A DNA stretch of 10,304 bases from DATCVA01 sp036567205 (GTDB lineage: Bacteria > Pseudomonadota > Gammaproteobacteria > Burkholderiales > Burkholderiaceae_B): assembly GCA_036567205.1 (NCBI GenBank), contig DATCVA010000130.1, positions 1 to 10,304 on the forward strand, read 5' to 3'. A program made the position numbers and the translations under genes. The notes beneath the pieces are model-generated. The model was given only the letters and a program-made list of their open reading frames with translations. It did no database searches and was not told the origin of the DNA. Shown here one piece after another: positions 1-7,682 of this stretch. Numbering within the stretch: position 1 is the stretch's first letter; every line of letters begins with the position of its first letter.

Positions 1-1033
1 GCTGTCTGGCATATTGATAACGCTCGTGAGCCTGCAACGACTCCCAATTAAAAAATGATTGCCTGGGCATTAAACGCCGAATGCGCGCAACGGACGCGGG
101 ATTTGGCGCAAACTGAAGCCGGCTTAATAAATCGTCGGCCAGATCGGGCCGATTGCACACTAATACCATATCGCAACCCGCCCCCAATGCAGCCTGGGCA
201 CGTGCCAGAATATCTCCGGCTACCGTCGCGCCCTCCATGGTCAGGTCGTCGGAAAACACAACGCCATCGTACGCCAGCTGCTCTCGCAAAACTGTTTGTA
301 TCCAATACTTGGAAAACCCTGCCGGATTGGGATCAACGCTGGAATATATAACGTGGGCCGGCATGACCGAGGGCAGCACCATGTCGCCCAGCCAGCCATA
401 AGGCGCTGCATCTTCCTGCATGATTTCATCGAAGGGCCGCGTATCGACCGGGATCTCGTGATGCGAATCGGCCTCGACGCAGCCATGCCCTGGAAAGTGT
501 TTGCCGCATGCGGCCATATCGGCCAGCATCAATCCCTGGATCAGTGCCCGCGCCAGCATGGACACCACCCTCGGATCACGATGAAACGCCCGATTTCCAA
601 TAACCTTGCTAACGCCATAATCCAGATCGAGCACTGGGGTAAAGCTTAAATCGACACCGCAAGCGCGCAACTCGGCGCCCAATACATAACCTGATTCGGT
701 TGCCAGCCGCATGGCCGCCAGCGAATCTTCCATCCAGATTTCGCCAAACAAGCTCATTGCCGGAATCGGAGTAAAACCGTCTGTACGAAAGCGTTGAACC
801 CGCCCCCCCTCGTGATCGACTGCGATCAGCAAAGGCTCGTCGCGCTCGGCATGAATCGCCTGGCATAGAGCCGCGAGTTGTTCGCGGTTTTCGAAGTTGC
901 GGGCAAATAAAATGACCCCGCCCACCAGCGGGTGACGCAAGCGCTGTATTTCATGCTGGGTTAGTGTGGTGCCCGCCACATCGACCATCACTGGGCCGGG
1001 CGCCAAGGTCACGCGCGTGTTCTGTACCGTCAT
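1..1033 (-). CDS. nagZ: Beta-N-acetylhexosaminidase NagZ, C-terminus cut by window edge
   Basis: This open frame begins at ATG 1033 and stays open to base 1 (344 codons seen), so the stop lies outside the window. The translation reads as a glycoside hydrolase family 3 NagZ, a cytoplasmic enzyme that removes N-acetylglucosamine from anhydromuropeptides during peptidoglycan recycling. Seen motifs: GPVMVDVAG near residue 13, HPLVGGVILFARN at 34-46, AVDHEGGRVQRF at 71-82, KHFPGHG at 178-184 followed by the conserved ADSHH loop at 188-192, and the nucleophile region FSDDLTMEGA at 260-269. The usual family length is about 340-360 residues, so only a short tail is missing. No clear Shine-Dalgarno precedes the ATG (upstream CAATAAACATATT); a slightly later start is possible, but conserved sequence begins at about residue 13. 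It follows acpS by 49 nt in the same direction, an order common in beta- and gammaproteobacteria, and is probably co-transcribed with it. Confidence 0.93.
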   Translation of the reverse strand, partial: MTVQNTRVTLAPGPVMVDVAGTTLTQHEIQRLRHPLVGGVILFARNFENREQLAALCQAIHAERDEPLLIAVDHEGGRVQRFRTDGFTPIPAMSLFGEIWMEDSLAAMRLATESGYVLGAELRACGVDLSFTPVLDLDYGVSKVIGNRAFHRDPRVVSMLARALIQGLMLADMAACGKHFPGHGCVEADSHHEIPVDTRPFDEIMQEDAAPYGWLGDMVLPSVMPAHVIYSSVDPNPAGFSKYWIQTVLREQLAYDGVVFSDDLTMEGATVAGDILARAQAALGAGCDMVLVCNRPDLADDLLSRLQFAPNPASVARIRRLMPRQSFFNWESLQAHERYQYARQ

Positions 1034-1082
1034 AATATGTTTATTGTCTATCCAGTAGTTCAGTTCGGGGTGCTATGTTGTT

Positions 1083-1511
1083 TTAGCGTGTTCCAGGCAG
1101 CGACTCCACCAATGCAAAAGCCAGCACCATATCGCTTTCATCGGTAACGGAAATATGGGCAGCGCCAAATCGCCCGGCGTACCAGCTTGCCAGCGGCTCG
1201 CTAAGCCGGACCTGCGGTTTACCGCTGGAGTCATTCAAGGTTTGCATCCGGGACCACGCCATGGGGCTATGCATACCCAGTCCGATGGCTTTGGAAAATG
1301 CTTCTTTGGCGGCGAACCGTGTGGCTAAAAACCGAATACCGCGGTTCGGATCGCGTTGATAACGACGCTGGAATATTTCGATTTCCTGCTCACCCAGAAT
1401 GCGTTTCACAAACTTAAGACCATGGCGGCTGTAGACGTGTTCGATACGGTCCACTCGCAATAAATCAGTGCCTATTCCAGCAACATTGCTTATTCGGTCT
1501 CGCGTACTCAT
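1083..1511 (-). CDS. acpS: Holo-[acyl-carrier-protein] synthase AcpS
   Basis: The 142-residue product transfers the 4'-phosphopantetheine arm of CoA to apo-ACP, which is essential for fatty acid synthesis. The family signature GIGTDLLRVDRIE is at residues 12-24, with Asp16 in the place of the conserved Mg-binding aspartate. The second signature RFAAKEAFSKAIG is at 65-77, with Glu70 the other expected metal ligand. The length is slightly above the usual 120-135 residues, mostly from about 8 extra N-terminal residues. The ATG at 1511 has a plausible AGGAT/GG stretch about 8 nt upstream. In many relatives acpS follows pdxJ (recO-pdxJ-acpS); here the upstream neighbour is the end of the paa operon, separated by a terminator, so acpS-nagZ should have its own promoter in 1512-1598. 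I saw no strong -35/-10 pair there. Confidence 0.95.
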   Translation of the reverse strand: MSTRDRISNVAGIGTDLLRVDRIEHVYSRHGLKFVKRILGEQEIEIFQRRYQRDPNRGIRFLATRFAAKEAFSKAIGLGMHSPMAWSRMQTLNDSSGKPQVRLSEPLASWYAGRFGAAHISVTDESDMVLAFALVESLPGTR

Positions 1512-1538
1512 TTGCCCATCCTATGCTCTGTACATGCC

Positions 1539-1568
1539 AACCTGTCCCGGCAAAGCCGACAGAAGGTT
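1539..1568 (-). other. Possible hairpin in acpS leader
   Basis: The segment contains the nested inverted repeat AACC-TGTC-cc-GGC-aaa-GCC-GACA-gaa-GGTT (plus strand), a stem of eleven pairs interrupted by a 2-nt and a 3-nt bulge around a 3-nt loop. There is no T-run on either side, so it is not a standard intrinsic terminator. It lies 27 nt upstream of acpS and would sit in its 5' leader. The rest of the acpS/paaK gap (1512-1673) shows only the terminator listed separately. Functional meaning is unknown. Confidence 0.3.
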
Positions 1569-1598
1569 AAGCCTGCATCATACCTTGACCGGGTACAT

Positions 1599-1630
1599 AA
1601 AAAAACGATGCCTGCATATAACGCAGACAC
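1599..1630 (-). terminator. Rho-independent terminator of the paa operon
   Basis: Read on the minus strand, GTGTCTGC (1630-1623), a 7-nt loop and GCAGGCAT (1615-1608) form an 8-bp stem with two G-U pairs. After CG it is followed by seven T residues (1605-1599). It begins 43 nt after the paaK stop, the right place to end the paa transcript and insulate acpS-nagZ. The stem is moderately stable, so read-through is possible. Confidence 0.75.
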
Positions 1631-1673
1631 CGCTTTAATCATTAATACAGAACGTTAATCTTTAGCGCAGAAA

Positions 1674-2984
1674 TTACTTGGGGCGTTTATCGACGACTCG
1701 GCGGGCCTTACCCGTAATCGTACGCTCGACCGACCCGCAGTTTTGTATGGCAATCCGGGCCGTTATCCCGATATAGGTTTTAACAGCATGCTGCAATCTG
1801 GCCCCCAGCGAGTCGCGCTCGGCGCCGCTTAAGTGCTCAAACTCGGGACGCACCTCAGTAAGCACCTCAAGCTCATCAAGATTGCCGCTACGAGTCAGTA
1901 CTAGCTGATATTGAGCGGCAAGCTCGGGCATTTTCAGGATAATCTCTTCGACCTGCGTCGGAAAGAGGTTAACGCCGCGCACGATAACCATGTCGTCGCT
2001 GCGACCCGTGATCTTGCCGATGCGGCGCATGCTACGCGAGGTAGGCGGCAACAAGCGGGTCAGATCCCGTGTGCGGTAGCGTATAACCGGCATGGCCTCA
2101 TTCGTCAGCGAGGTCAGAACCAATTCACCGGGCTCGCCATCGGCCACCACCTCTCCGGTATCGGGATTGATTATTTCAGGAAAGAAATGATCCTCCCAAA
2201 CCACCGGGCCGTCCTTGGACTCGACGCACTCCATTGCCACCCCCGGCCCCATCACCTCTGACAGACCGTAAATATCGACCGCGTCGATAGCCGCGTGCTG
2301 CTCAATATCCTGGCGCATCTGAGCTGTCCAGGGCTCTGCTCCGAAAATACCGATACGCAAGGAGCTATCGCGCGGATGGAGCCCCTGGCGCTCCATCTCT
2401 TCGAGTATGTTGCAAAAATAAGAAGGCGTCACCATGATGATTTTCGGCTGAAAATCCTGAATCAGCTGTACCTGCTTCTCGGTTTGCCCACCCGACATCG
2501 GAATCACCGAACAGCCCAATTTTTCAGCTCCATAATGGGCGCCCAGGCCGCCGGTAAATAACCCATACCCATAGGCAACCTGAACTATATCGCCCGGACG
2601 GCCGCCACCGGCCCAGATGGATCGCGCCACCAAATCGGCCCAAACACTAATATCCCTGGCCGTATAGCCCACTACTGTAGGCTTGCCGGTTGTGCCGCTG
2701 GAAGCATGGATGCGCACAACCTTTTCACGCGGCACGGCAAACATATTGAAAGGATAGTTGGCACGCAAGTCTTGCTTGGCTGTAAATGGGAAACGCGACA
2801 AGTCGGATAACTGTTTTAAATCTTCCGGCGCCACACCAGCATCGTCAAACGCTTTTTTGTAGTGCTGCACATTATCGTAAGCGTGCTTTAACGACCACCT
2901 TAAACGTTCAAGCTGCAGGGTGCGCAGCTCGTCCTGGCTGGCATGTTCGATAGCTTCTCGTCCTACGTTGGATGAATTGGACAT
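1674..2984 (-). CDS. paaK: Phenylacetate-CoA ligase PaaK
   Basis: The 436-residue protein matches the usual PaaK length (about 430-440). It is an adenylate-forming ligase that activates phenylacetate with ATP and CoA to phenylacetyl-CoA, the first pathway step. Seen motifs: the AMP-binding P-loop SSGTTGKP at residues 95-102, YGLSE at 239-243, YRTRDLT at 303-309, and the C-terminal-domain hinge region ITGRSDDMVIVRGVNLFP at 325-342. A conserved lysine-bearing tail, TITGKARRV, lies close to the C-terminus and fits the catalytic lysine region. The ATG at 2984 is preceded by GGGAG four to five nt upstream. It is the last gene of the operon, 46 nt after paaI, and is followed by a terminator. Aromatic relatives (for example other aryl-CoA ligases) share these motifs, but the operon context settles the assignment. 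Confidence 0.97.
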   Translation of the reverse strand: MSNSSNVGREAIEHASQDELRTLQLERLRWSLKHAYDNVQHYKKAFDDAGVAPEDLKQLSDLSRFPFTAKQDLRANYPFNMFAVPREKVVRIHASSGTTGKPTVVGYTARDISVWADLVARSIWAGGGRPGDIVQVAYGYGLFTGGLGAHYGAEKLGCSVIPMSGGQTEKQVQLIQDFQPKIIMVTPSYFCNILEEMERQGLHPRDSSLRIGIFGAEPWTAQMRQDIEQHAAIDAVDIYGLSEVMGPGVAMECVESKDGPVVWEDHFFPEIINPDTGEVVADGEPGELVLTSLTNEAMPVIRYRTRDLTRLLPPTSRSMRRIGKITGRSDDMVIVRGVNLFPTQVEEIILKMPELAAQYQLVLTRSGNLDELEVLTEVRPEFEHLSGAERDSLGARLQHAVKTYIGITARIAIQNCGSVERTITGKARRVVDKRPK

Positions 2985-3019
2985 TTTTCGCTCCCGCCAC
3001 TGTTTGATAATTATTGGTT

Positions 3020-3051
3020 TTTTGAGTCATCTACAATTTTGAGTCACCTAC
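3020..3051. repeat. 15-bp tandem direct repeat across the paaI stop
   Basis: TTTTGAGTCATCTAC (3020-3034) and TTTTGAGTCACCTAC (3037-3051) match at 14 of 15 positions with a 17-bp period. On the minus strand the first copy encodes the end of PaaI and the second copy supplies its TAG stop. Removing one 17-bp unit would let the frame run a few codons further, to a TAA, so the repeat looks like a small tandem duplication that altered the PaaI C-terminus. Confidence 0.7.
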
Positions 3052-3513
3052 GACCTGGCCTTTAATCCGATACGAGCGGCCGCGAAATAAAGCGATACGC
3101 TTCCCATCCTGATTACTTACCAGCACATCATAAACACCCGTGCGGCCCGCCAACGACACCTCGATGGCCTGCGCCGTTAAAACATCGCCACCAAACGCTG
3201 GCGCCAGGTAATCAATAGAACAGCCCGCAGCCACGGTTGTTTGATTGCGTGCGTTGCATGCGAACGCAAACGTGCTGTCGGCAAGGGCAAATATAAATCC
3301 GCCATGGCAGGTTTGATGGCCGTTAAGCATATCGACACGAACTGTCATTTCCATACTGGCGCACCCCGGACCGATGCTGGTCAGGCGTGCGCCCAAAGCC
3401 TGGCTGGCGGCATCTTTCGCATACATGGCGCGACCAGTAAGCTCTGCCAGCGCTTGAGGATCGATTGGTATATCGGTGCCACCGGCATCGACGCCAGCAG
3501 ATAACGAAGTCAT
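3031..3513 (-). CDS. paaI: Phenylacetyl-CoA-pathway thioesterase PaaI
   Basis: The 160-residue product is a hotdog-fold acyl-CoA thioesterase. PaaI enzymes hydrolyse phenylacetyl-CoA and ring-hydroxylated CoA esters, and are thought to rescue CoA when pathway intermediates stall. The signature NGHQTCHGGFIFALAD spans residues 64-79, with Asp79 in the position of the catalytic acid of the family, and the GVYDVLV...IALFRGRSYRI block marks the C-terminal strand region. It is about 20 residues longer at the N-terminus than E. coli PaaI. The start is coupled to paaG by a TAATG overlap (stop TAA 3515-3513, ATG 3513-3511), with AAGGA 6 nt upstream inside paaG. The last codons lie in a small tandem repeat, so the final residues GDSKL are probably not conserved. 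Confidence 0.93.
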   Translation of the reverse strand: MTSLSAGVDAGGTDIPIDPQALAELTGRAMYAKDAASQALGARLTSIGPGCASMEMTVRVDMLNGHQTCHGGFIFALADSTFAFACNARNQTTVAAGCSIDYLAPAFGGDVLTAQAIEVSLAGRTGVYDVLVSNQDGKRIALFRGRSYRIKGQVVGDSKL

Positions 3514-4301
3514 TATTTTCCTTTGAAAGCCGGGAGCCGTTTTCCCATGAAAGCAGCCACCCCCTCGGCATAGTCGGCACTGCGGCCCAGTTCGCGCATC
3601 AAATCGCGCTCAAGATCAAGCTGTTCATCGAGTGTGTGATTCCAGCTTTGGTTTAAAGCGTGTTTAGTCGCTGCCAGCCCTTTGGTCGGCGCGCTGGCAA
3701 AATGCTCGGCCAGCTCAAGCAAACGAGCATCGAATTGATCGTCGGGTACGCACTGCCAGATCAACCCCCATTGCGCCGCTTGTTCGGCACTTAGCTTCTC
3801 ACCTAACAGCGACAAACCCATAGCTCGAGCAGGTCCGACCAGACGAGGCAACACATAGGTGCCTCCGGTGTCGGGCAAAAGCCCCAGCCGGCAAAATGGC
3901 TGGATAAAACTGGCTGACTGTTTAGCAATGACAATATCGCCAGCCAGCGCCATATTGGCGCCTGCCCCGGCGGCCACACCATTGACCCCTACTACGACCG
4001 GCATGGGCAACGCACGCAAACGCCTGACCAGCGGCGCGTAAAACTTCTCGACAGTCCCACCTAAGTCGACTGGTTCAGCCCCCTTGCTGACAGCACGCTC
4101 GGAAAGATCCTGACCTGCACAAAACCCCCGTCCATTGCCAGTCAGAATCAAGACGCGTGCTGGTCCGTTTTCGACTTGCGTCAAAGCATCGCGAAGCTCG
4201 CCGTGCATGGCCGCAGTAAAACTGTTGAGTTTCTCGGGACGGTTAAGCGTAACTCGCGCAATTCCATTATTCAGTTCAAATTCAATATTTTCGTACGTCA
4301 T
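3513..4301 (-). CDS. paaG: 1,2-epoxyphenylacetyl-CoA isomerase PaaG
   Basis: The 262-residue protein has the same length as E. coli PaaG and is of the enoyl-CoA hydratase/isomerase (crotonase) fold. PaaG converts ring-1,2-epoxyphenylacetyl-CoA to oxepin-CoA and also acts as a delta3,delta2-enoyl-CoA isomerase later in the pathway. Seen features: TLNRPEKLNSF at residues 18-28, the oxyanion-hole segment GRGFCAGQDL at 57-66, the second oxyanion-hole segment NGVAAGAGANMALAGD at 107-122, and LLPDTGG at 141-147, whose Asp144 aligns (from memory) with the catalytic acid of the family. The C-terminal SADYAEGVAAFMGKR motif is typical. ATG 4301 follows the paaN stop by 9 nt, with its AAGG ribosome site overlapping that stop codon. 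PaaF-type hydratases are relatives, but this sequence looks like PaaG throughout. Confidence 0.93.
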   Translation of the reverse strand: MTYENIEFELNNGIARVTLNRPEKLNSFTAAMHGELRDALTQVENGPARVLILTGNGRGFCAGQDLSERAVSKGAEPVDLGGTVEKFYAPLVRRLRALPMPVVVGVNGVAAGAGANMALAGDIVIAKQSASFIQPFCRLGLLPDTGGTYVLPRLVGPARAMGLSLLGEKLSAEQAAQWGLIWQCVPDDQFDARLLELAEHFASAPTKGLAATKHALNQSWNHTLDEQLDLERDLMRELGRSADYAEGVAAFMGKRLPAFKGK

Positions 4302-4310
4302 GTTCAGCCT

Positions 4311-5975
4311 TTAAGCATGCCAGCGTGTTTGAACAACACGGAAACGATTCGCCACATACGCGGAATCGGATAACGCCGCGTTGGCAGACGGGTTTGCGCC
4401 CGTGCCGTGGAAATCACTAAATGCAGCAGTCTGATTGACAAACACGGTACCCGTCAAATTAAGCGATACCGAAACGCAGGCCCGTTCGGCCGCGGCTTGC
4501 ACATGTTCCGCCACGGCAGCGTTGGTGGTATAGGCTGAAAGCGACAGCGCACCGTGCTCGATCACAGATCGTTCGGCCAGCTTGATGCTATCGGCGGTTG
4601 ATTCCGTTGCCACCACAAAAACGATCGGTCCAAACCACTCTTGCGAGATAGCCGGGTTGCCGGCATCCGCCCTTAAGAGTAAAGGCGTTTGCACCCGGGC
4701 CTGCTCGAATTGCGGATGAGTCAGGCGGCGGCTGTCGGACAGTACAGTCAGCCCCAACGCCCTGGCCCGCTGAATACGCTGCAACGTATCCTCATTTTGT
4801 ATTGCGCCGGTAAGTTCGACCGCCTTGGACGGATCAGAGGTCAACTTTTCGACAGCGCGCGCCAAGCCTTGAGCCGCCTCGTCGAAACTCAAATGGCCGT
4901 CTGAGGTTTTAATGCCATCCCGGGGTATATAAATATTTTGCGGAGCGGTGCACATTTGCCCTGAATACAACGCGAATGAGAATGCAAGGTTGCGCGCCAC
5001 ACTGCTGAAATCGTCGGCTGAGTCGATAATGACTTGATTGACGCCTGCCTTTTCAGTGTAGACCTGAGCCTGCCTGGCATGCGTTTCAAGCCATTCACCG
5101 TTGGCGCTACTACCGGTGAAATCAATTATCTTCACGGCTGGACTCAAGGCAAGAGCTTGGGCGGTATCGTCATTAACATCATGAGCCGCCAATTGCACTA
5201 CGTCTGGATCGAAACCGGCCTCGGTTAAAACCTCGCGGGCCACCTGTACCGAAATAGCCAGCGGCAAAATAGCAGCTGGATGCGGCTTGACAATGACGGT
5301 ATTGCCTGTTGCCAGACTGGCAAACAAACCCGGATAACTATTCCAGGTGGGAAATGTCGAGCACCCCACTACCAGCGCAACGCCGCGAGGCACGATAGTG
5401 AATTTCTTTTCCATCTTGATGGGATCATGTTTGCCTTGCGGCTTTTCCCATAAAACCCGCCCGGGTATCCGCGCCATTTCTTGCCATGCATACGCCACCG
5501 CCTCAAGGCCCCGGTCCTGGGCATGCGGGCCGCCTGCCTGAAACGCCATCATAAACCCCTGCCCCGTTGTATGCTGGACCGCGTACGCGATTTCGAAGCT
5601 GCGCTTGTTGAGACGGTGCAGGATCTCGAGACAGACCCCCACCCAGACACGCGGTCCGCCTGTGCGCCAGGTATCCAGCGCGTGTTGCGATTGCTCGATC
5701 AAAGCCGGCACGGGCACCTGCGGGTAGCTGATATCCAGACGAAATCCGAAAGGAGAGGATTCAACCCCGGTCGCCCCGTGCGCCTCATGAAGCTCAAGCG
5801 GAAACTCTTTTCCCAGGTAGGCATCGAAAGCGGCGCGTCCATCGTCGTTCGCCGTTTCGCCGTAAACACGTGGACTGGGATTCTCGGAAAATGGACTCCA
5901 GAATTCCCGCGAAGCCGCAGCTGCAACGGCCTGCTCCAGAACCTGCTGATGAGGCTTAAAGAAATCGGTAGGCAC
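4311..5975 (-). CDS. paaN: Phenylacetate degradation aldehyde dehydrogenase PaaN (ALDH-only PaaZ counterpart)
   Basis: The 554-residue protein is an aldehyde dehydrogenase of the PaaN type found in betaproteobacteria. It is expected to oxidise the reactive ring-opened semialdehyde (3-oxo-5,6-dehydrosuberyl-CoA semialdehyde) to the acid. Seen features: CSTFPTWNSYPGL at residues 205-217 with Asn212 in the position of the ALDH catalytic asparagine, the cofactor-binding VIVKPHP at 227-233, DFTGSSANGEWLE at 285-297, Glu308 in TEKAG (usually ELGG), and the catalytic cysteine Cys342 in SGQMCTAPQN. E. coli PaaZ is about 680 residues because a C-terminal MaoC-like hydratase domain opens the oxepin ring; that domain is missing here, and no separate gene for it is in the window. 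The start is GTG at 5975: an in-frame TAA lies three codons upstream and no other start codon lies between, with GGAG 11 nt upstream. It follows paaE by 102 nt. Confidence 0.9.
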   Translation of the reverse strand: MPTDFFKPHQQVLEQAVAAAASREFWSPFSENPSPRVYGETANDDGRAAFDAYLGKEFPLELHEAHGATGVESSPFGFRLDISYPQVPVPALIEQSQHALDTWRTGGPRVWVGVCLEILHRLNKRSFEIAYAVQHTTGQGFMMAFQAGGPHAQDRGLEAVAYAWQEMARIPGRVLWEKPQGKHDPIKMEKKFTIVPRGVALVVGCSTFPTWNSYPGLFASLATGNTVIVKPHPAAILPLAISVQVAREVLTEAGFDPDVVQLAAHDVNDDTAQALALSPAVKIIDFTGSSANGEWLETHARQAQVYTEKAGVNQVIIDSADDFSSVARNLAFSFALYSGQMCTAPQNIYIPRDGIKTSDGHLSFDEAAQGLARAVEKLTSDPSKAVELTGAIQNEDTLQRIQRARALGLTVLSDSRRLTHPQFEQARVQTPLLLRADAGNPAISQEWFGPIVFVVATESTADSIKLAERSVIEHGALSLSAYTTNAAVAEHVQAAAERACVSVSLNLTGTVFVNQTAAFSDFHGTGANPSANAALSDSAYVANRFRVVQTRWHA

Positions 5976-6077
5976 TTGCGCTTACTCCGGTTAGTGCAGG
6001 CTCGCTGCGTGTCGGGCACAGCAAATCACTGCTGTCATGGCAGGCCGCCCTTGCGTTCAGCTTGCCATCGATAAGAA

Positions 6078-7160
6078 TCAGGTTTCCTGGTCGAAATCAA
6101 TCACCAGGCGATCAGTAACGGGAAAGCTCTGGCAGCTCAAGATAAAACCTCGGGCAACCTCATAATCCTCAAGCGCAAAGTTGGCATCCATGTCGACTTC
6201 GCCTTCGATGACTTTGCAACGGCACGTTGAACAGACCCCGCCTTTACAGGAATACGGCAGCTCGATGCCTTGGGCCAGAGCCGAATCGAGCACACTGTCT
6301 TTATTCTTGGCAATCGTAAGCGTGCGTGTCACGCCGTCTTGAATAACTGTCACTTCACATAGATCGTTGCCCGGCGCTGGCAGTGCCTCGTGCCCAGTGC
6401 GTAAAGCACGTGGCCCTTTAGGCGAACCAAACAGCTCAAACTTGATCTGCGGTTTTTTAATGCCCTTATCCATCAACGCCTGGGTAACCGATTCGATCAT
6501 GTCTTGCGGACCGCATAAGAACGCAAGGTCAACTTGCGTAGGATCGAGCCACACAGAAAGCAGTTGCGCAACCTTGGGGCCATCAAGCCTGCCATTGAAG
6601 AGTTCGATGTCCTGGACTTCCCGACTCATTACGTAGATCAGGGAAAATCGTTCCATGTACCGATTCTTCAAGTCTTCGATCTCTTCGCGAAACAAAACGG
6701 CAGACGATGAGCGATTACCATAAAACAAAGTAAAGCTGCTATCCGGCTCAGTAGCCAGCGCCGTCTTGATCAAAGACAAAATAGGAGTAATTCCGCTGCC
6801 TATGGCAAATGCCACATAGTTGCATGCGTTCTGCGGCGAGAACTCGACAGTGAAATGACCGTCGGGAGGCATGACATCAAGCAATCCGCCCTCAAGCAGG
6901 TGCTGGTTTGCCCATGTCGAGAATGAACCATCGTTGAGACGCTTGATAGCGACACGCAGCTGCTTGTCGTGAGGCGCCGCACAAATTGAATAGGAACGCC
7001 GCAGCTCTTCGCCATCGATACGGGCGCGCAGGGTCAGGTACTGACCGGGCCGAAAGGCAAATCGCTCCGCCAGCTCATCCGGCACATCGAAGGTAACGAC
7101 CACCGCATCGCGTGTATTTTTAGCCACTGACGCCACAGTCAATGAATAAAACTGATTCAT
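6078..7160 (-). CDS. paaE: Phenylacetyl-CoA epoxidase reductase subunit PaaE
   Basis: The 360-residue protein passes electrons from NAD(P)H through FAD and a 2Fe-2S cluster to the PaaA diiron centre. The order of domains is FAD-binding barrel (RRSYSIC at residues 54-60), nucleotide-binding domain (GSGITP at 121-126 and CGPQDMIE at 216-223), then a C-terminal plant-type ferredoxin domain. The cluster cysteines are Cys305, Cys310, Cys313 and Cys343 (CKGGVCSTC and LSCQS). Length matches E. coli PaaE (about 356). The ATG at 7160 lies 3 nt after the paaD stop (TAGGTTATG), with AAGG 11 nt upstream inside paaD, so translation is probably coupled. Class IA oxygenase reductases are related, but the paaABCD neighbours fix the partner. 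Confidence 0.95.
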   Translation of the reverse strand: MNQFYSLTVASVAKNTRDAVVVTFDVPDELAERFAFRPGQYLTLRARIDGEELRRSYSICAAPHDKQLRVAIKRLNDGSFSTWANQHLLEGGLLDVMPPDGHFTVEFSPQNACNYVAFAIGSGITPILSLIKTALATEPDSSFTLFYGNRSSSAVLFREEIEDLKNRYMERFSLIYVMSREVQDIELFNGRLDGPKVAQLLSVWLDPTQVDLAFLCGPQDMIESVTQALMDKGIKKPQIKFELFGSPKGPRALRTGHEALPAPGNDLCEVTVIQDGVTRTLTIAKNKDSVLDSALAQGIELPYSCKGGVCSTCRCKVIEGEVDMDANFALEDYEVARGFILSCQSFPVTDRLVIDFDQET

Positions 7161-7163
7161 AAC

Positions 7164-7682
7164 CTAGTGCGCCTTAAAGTAATCGAAAGGTTCGCCGCAT
7201 AGAGTGCAGCGATACAGTGCTTTGCAGGACGTCGAGCCAAAATGGCTGATCAAGCGAGTTCTGTCGGAACCGCAGTGAGGACAGTCGACAATCAGCATCT
7301 TGGTACTGCGGGAAATGCCCGAAATATCAATCGCTTTTTCTTTAGGCGGTGCAATACCATAGTTTTTCAGCGCGATCCGGCCTTTCTCAGTCATCCAGTC
7401 AGTCGTCCAGGCGGGCGAGAGCTGGGTTCGGATACGAACCAGGGCCATACCATGGCGGCGTAACGTGTCTTGTATGTCGACCGTAATTTCGTGCATGGCC
7501 GGACAGCCCGAATATGTGGGAGTAATGGTAACCACACAGGTCTGCCCATCCCAGGCTATGTCGCGAATCAACCCGAGATCAACTACTGACAGCACCGGGA
7601 TTTCCGGATCAGGCACGTCCATGAGCCATTGCCGAATCTGCTCTATAGAAACAAGATTGTCAGCCAGCGCGCAGTTCACCAC
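7164..7682 (-). CDS. paaD: PaaD, MIP18-family Fe-S assembly protein of the epoxidase
   Basis: The 172-residue protein belongs to the MIP18/DUF59 family with the extra C-terminal zinc-type segment typical of PaaD. It is needed for epoxidase activity and is thought to help mature Fe-S or metal centres, though its exact role is not settled. Seen features: VPDPEIPVLSVVDLGLIRDI at residues 23-42, TPTYSGCPAMHEI at 54-66 with Cys60, and the cysteine pairs CPHC (134-137) and CTLC (159-162), plus Cys153. The start is one of two adjacent GTG codons (7682 or 7679). The AGGAG at 7691-7687 is 4 nt from the first and 7 nt from the second, so the second (171 residues) may be the real one. Either start overlaps the paaC TGA stop, indicating coupled translation. 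Confidence 0.94.
   Translation of the reverse strand: MVNCALADNLVSIEQIRQWLMDVPDPEIPVLSVVDLGLIRDIAWDGQTCVVTITPTYSGCPAMHEITVDIQDTLRRHGMALVRIRTQLSPAWTTDWMTEKGRIALKNYGIAPPKEKAIDISGISRSTKMLIVDCPHCGSDRTRLISHFGSTSCKALYRCTLCGEPFDYFKAH

Noticed and set aside
609..866. 85-codon minus-strand frame inside nagZ
   Set aside because: It is out of frame with the clearly conserved NagZ sequence covering the same bases.
5481..6074. 197-codon open frame on the plus strand
   Set aside because: It lies antisense to paaN, lacks recognisable domains, and its composition (many Arg, Cys, His) is typical of a shadow frame.
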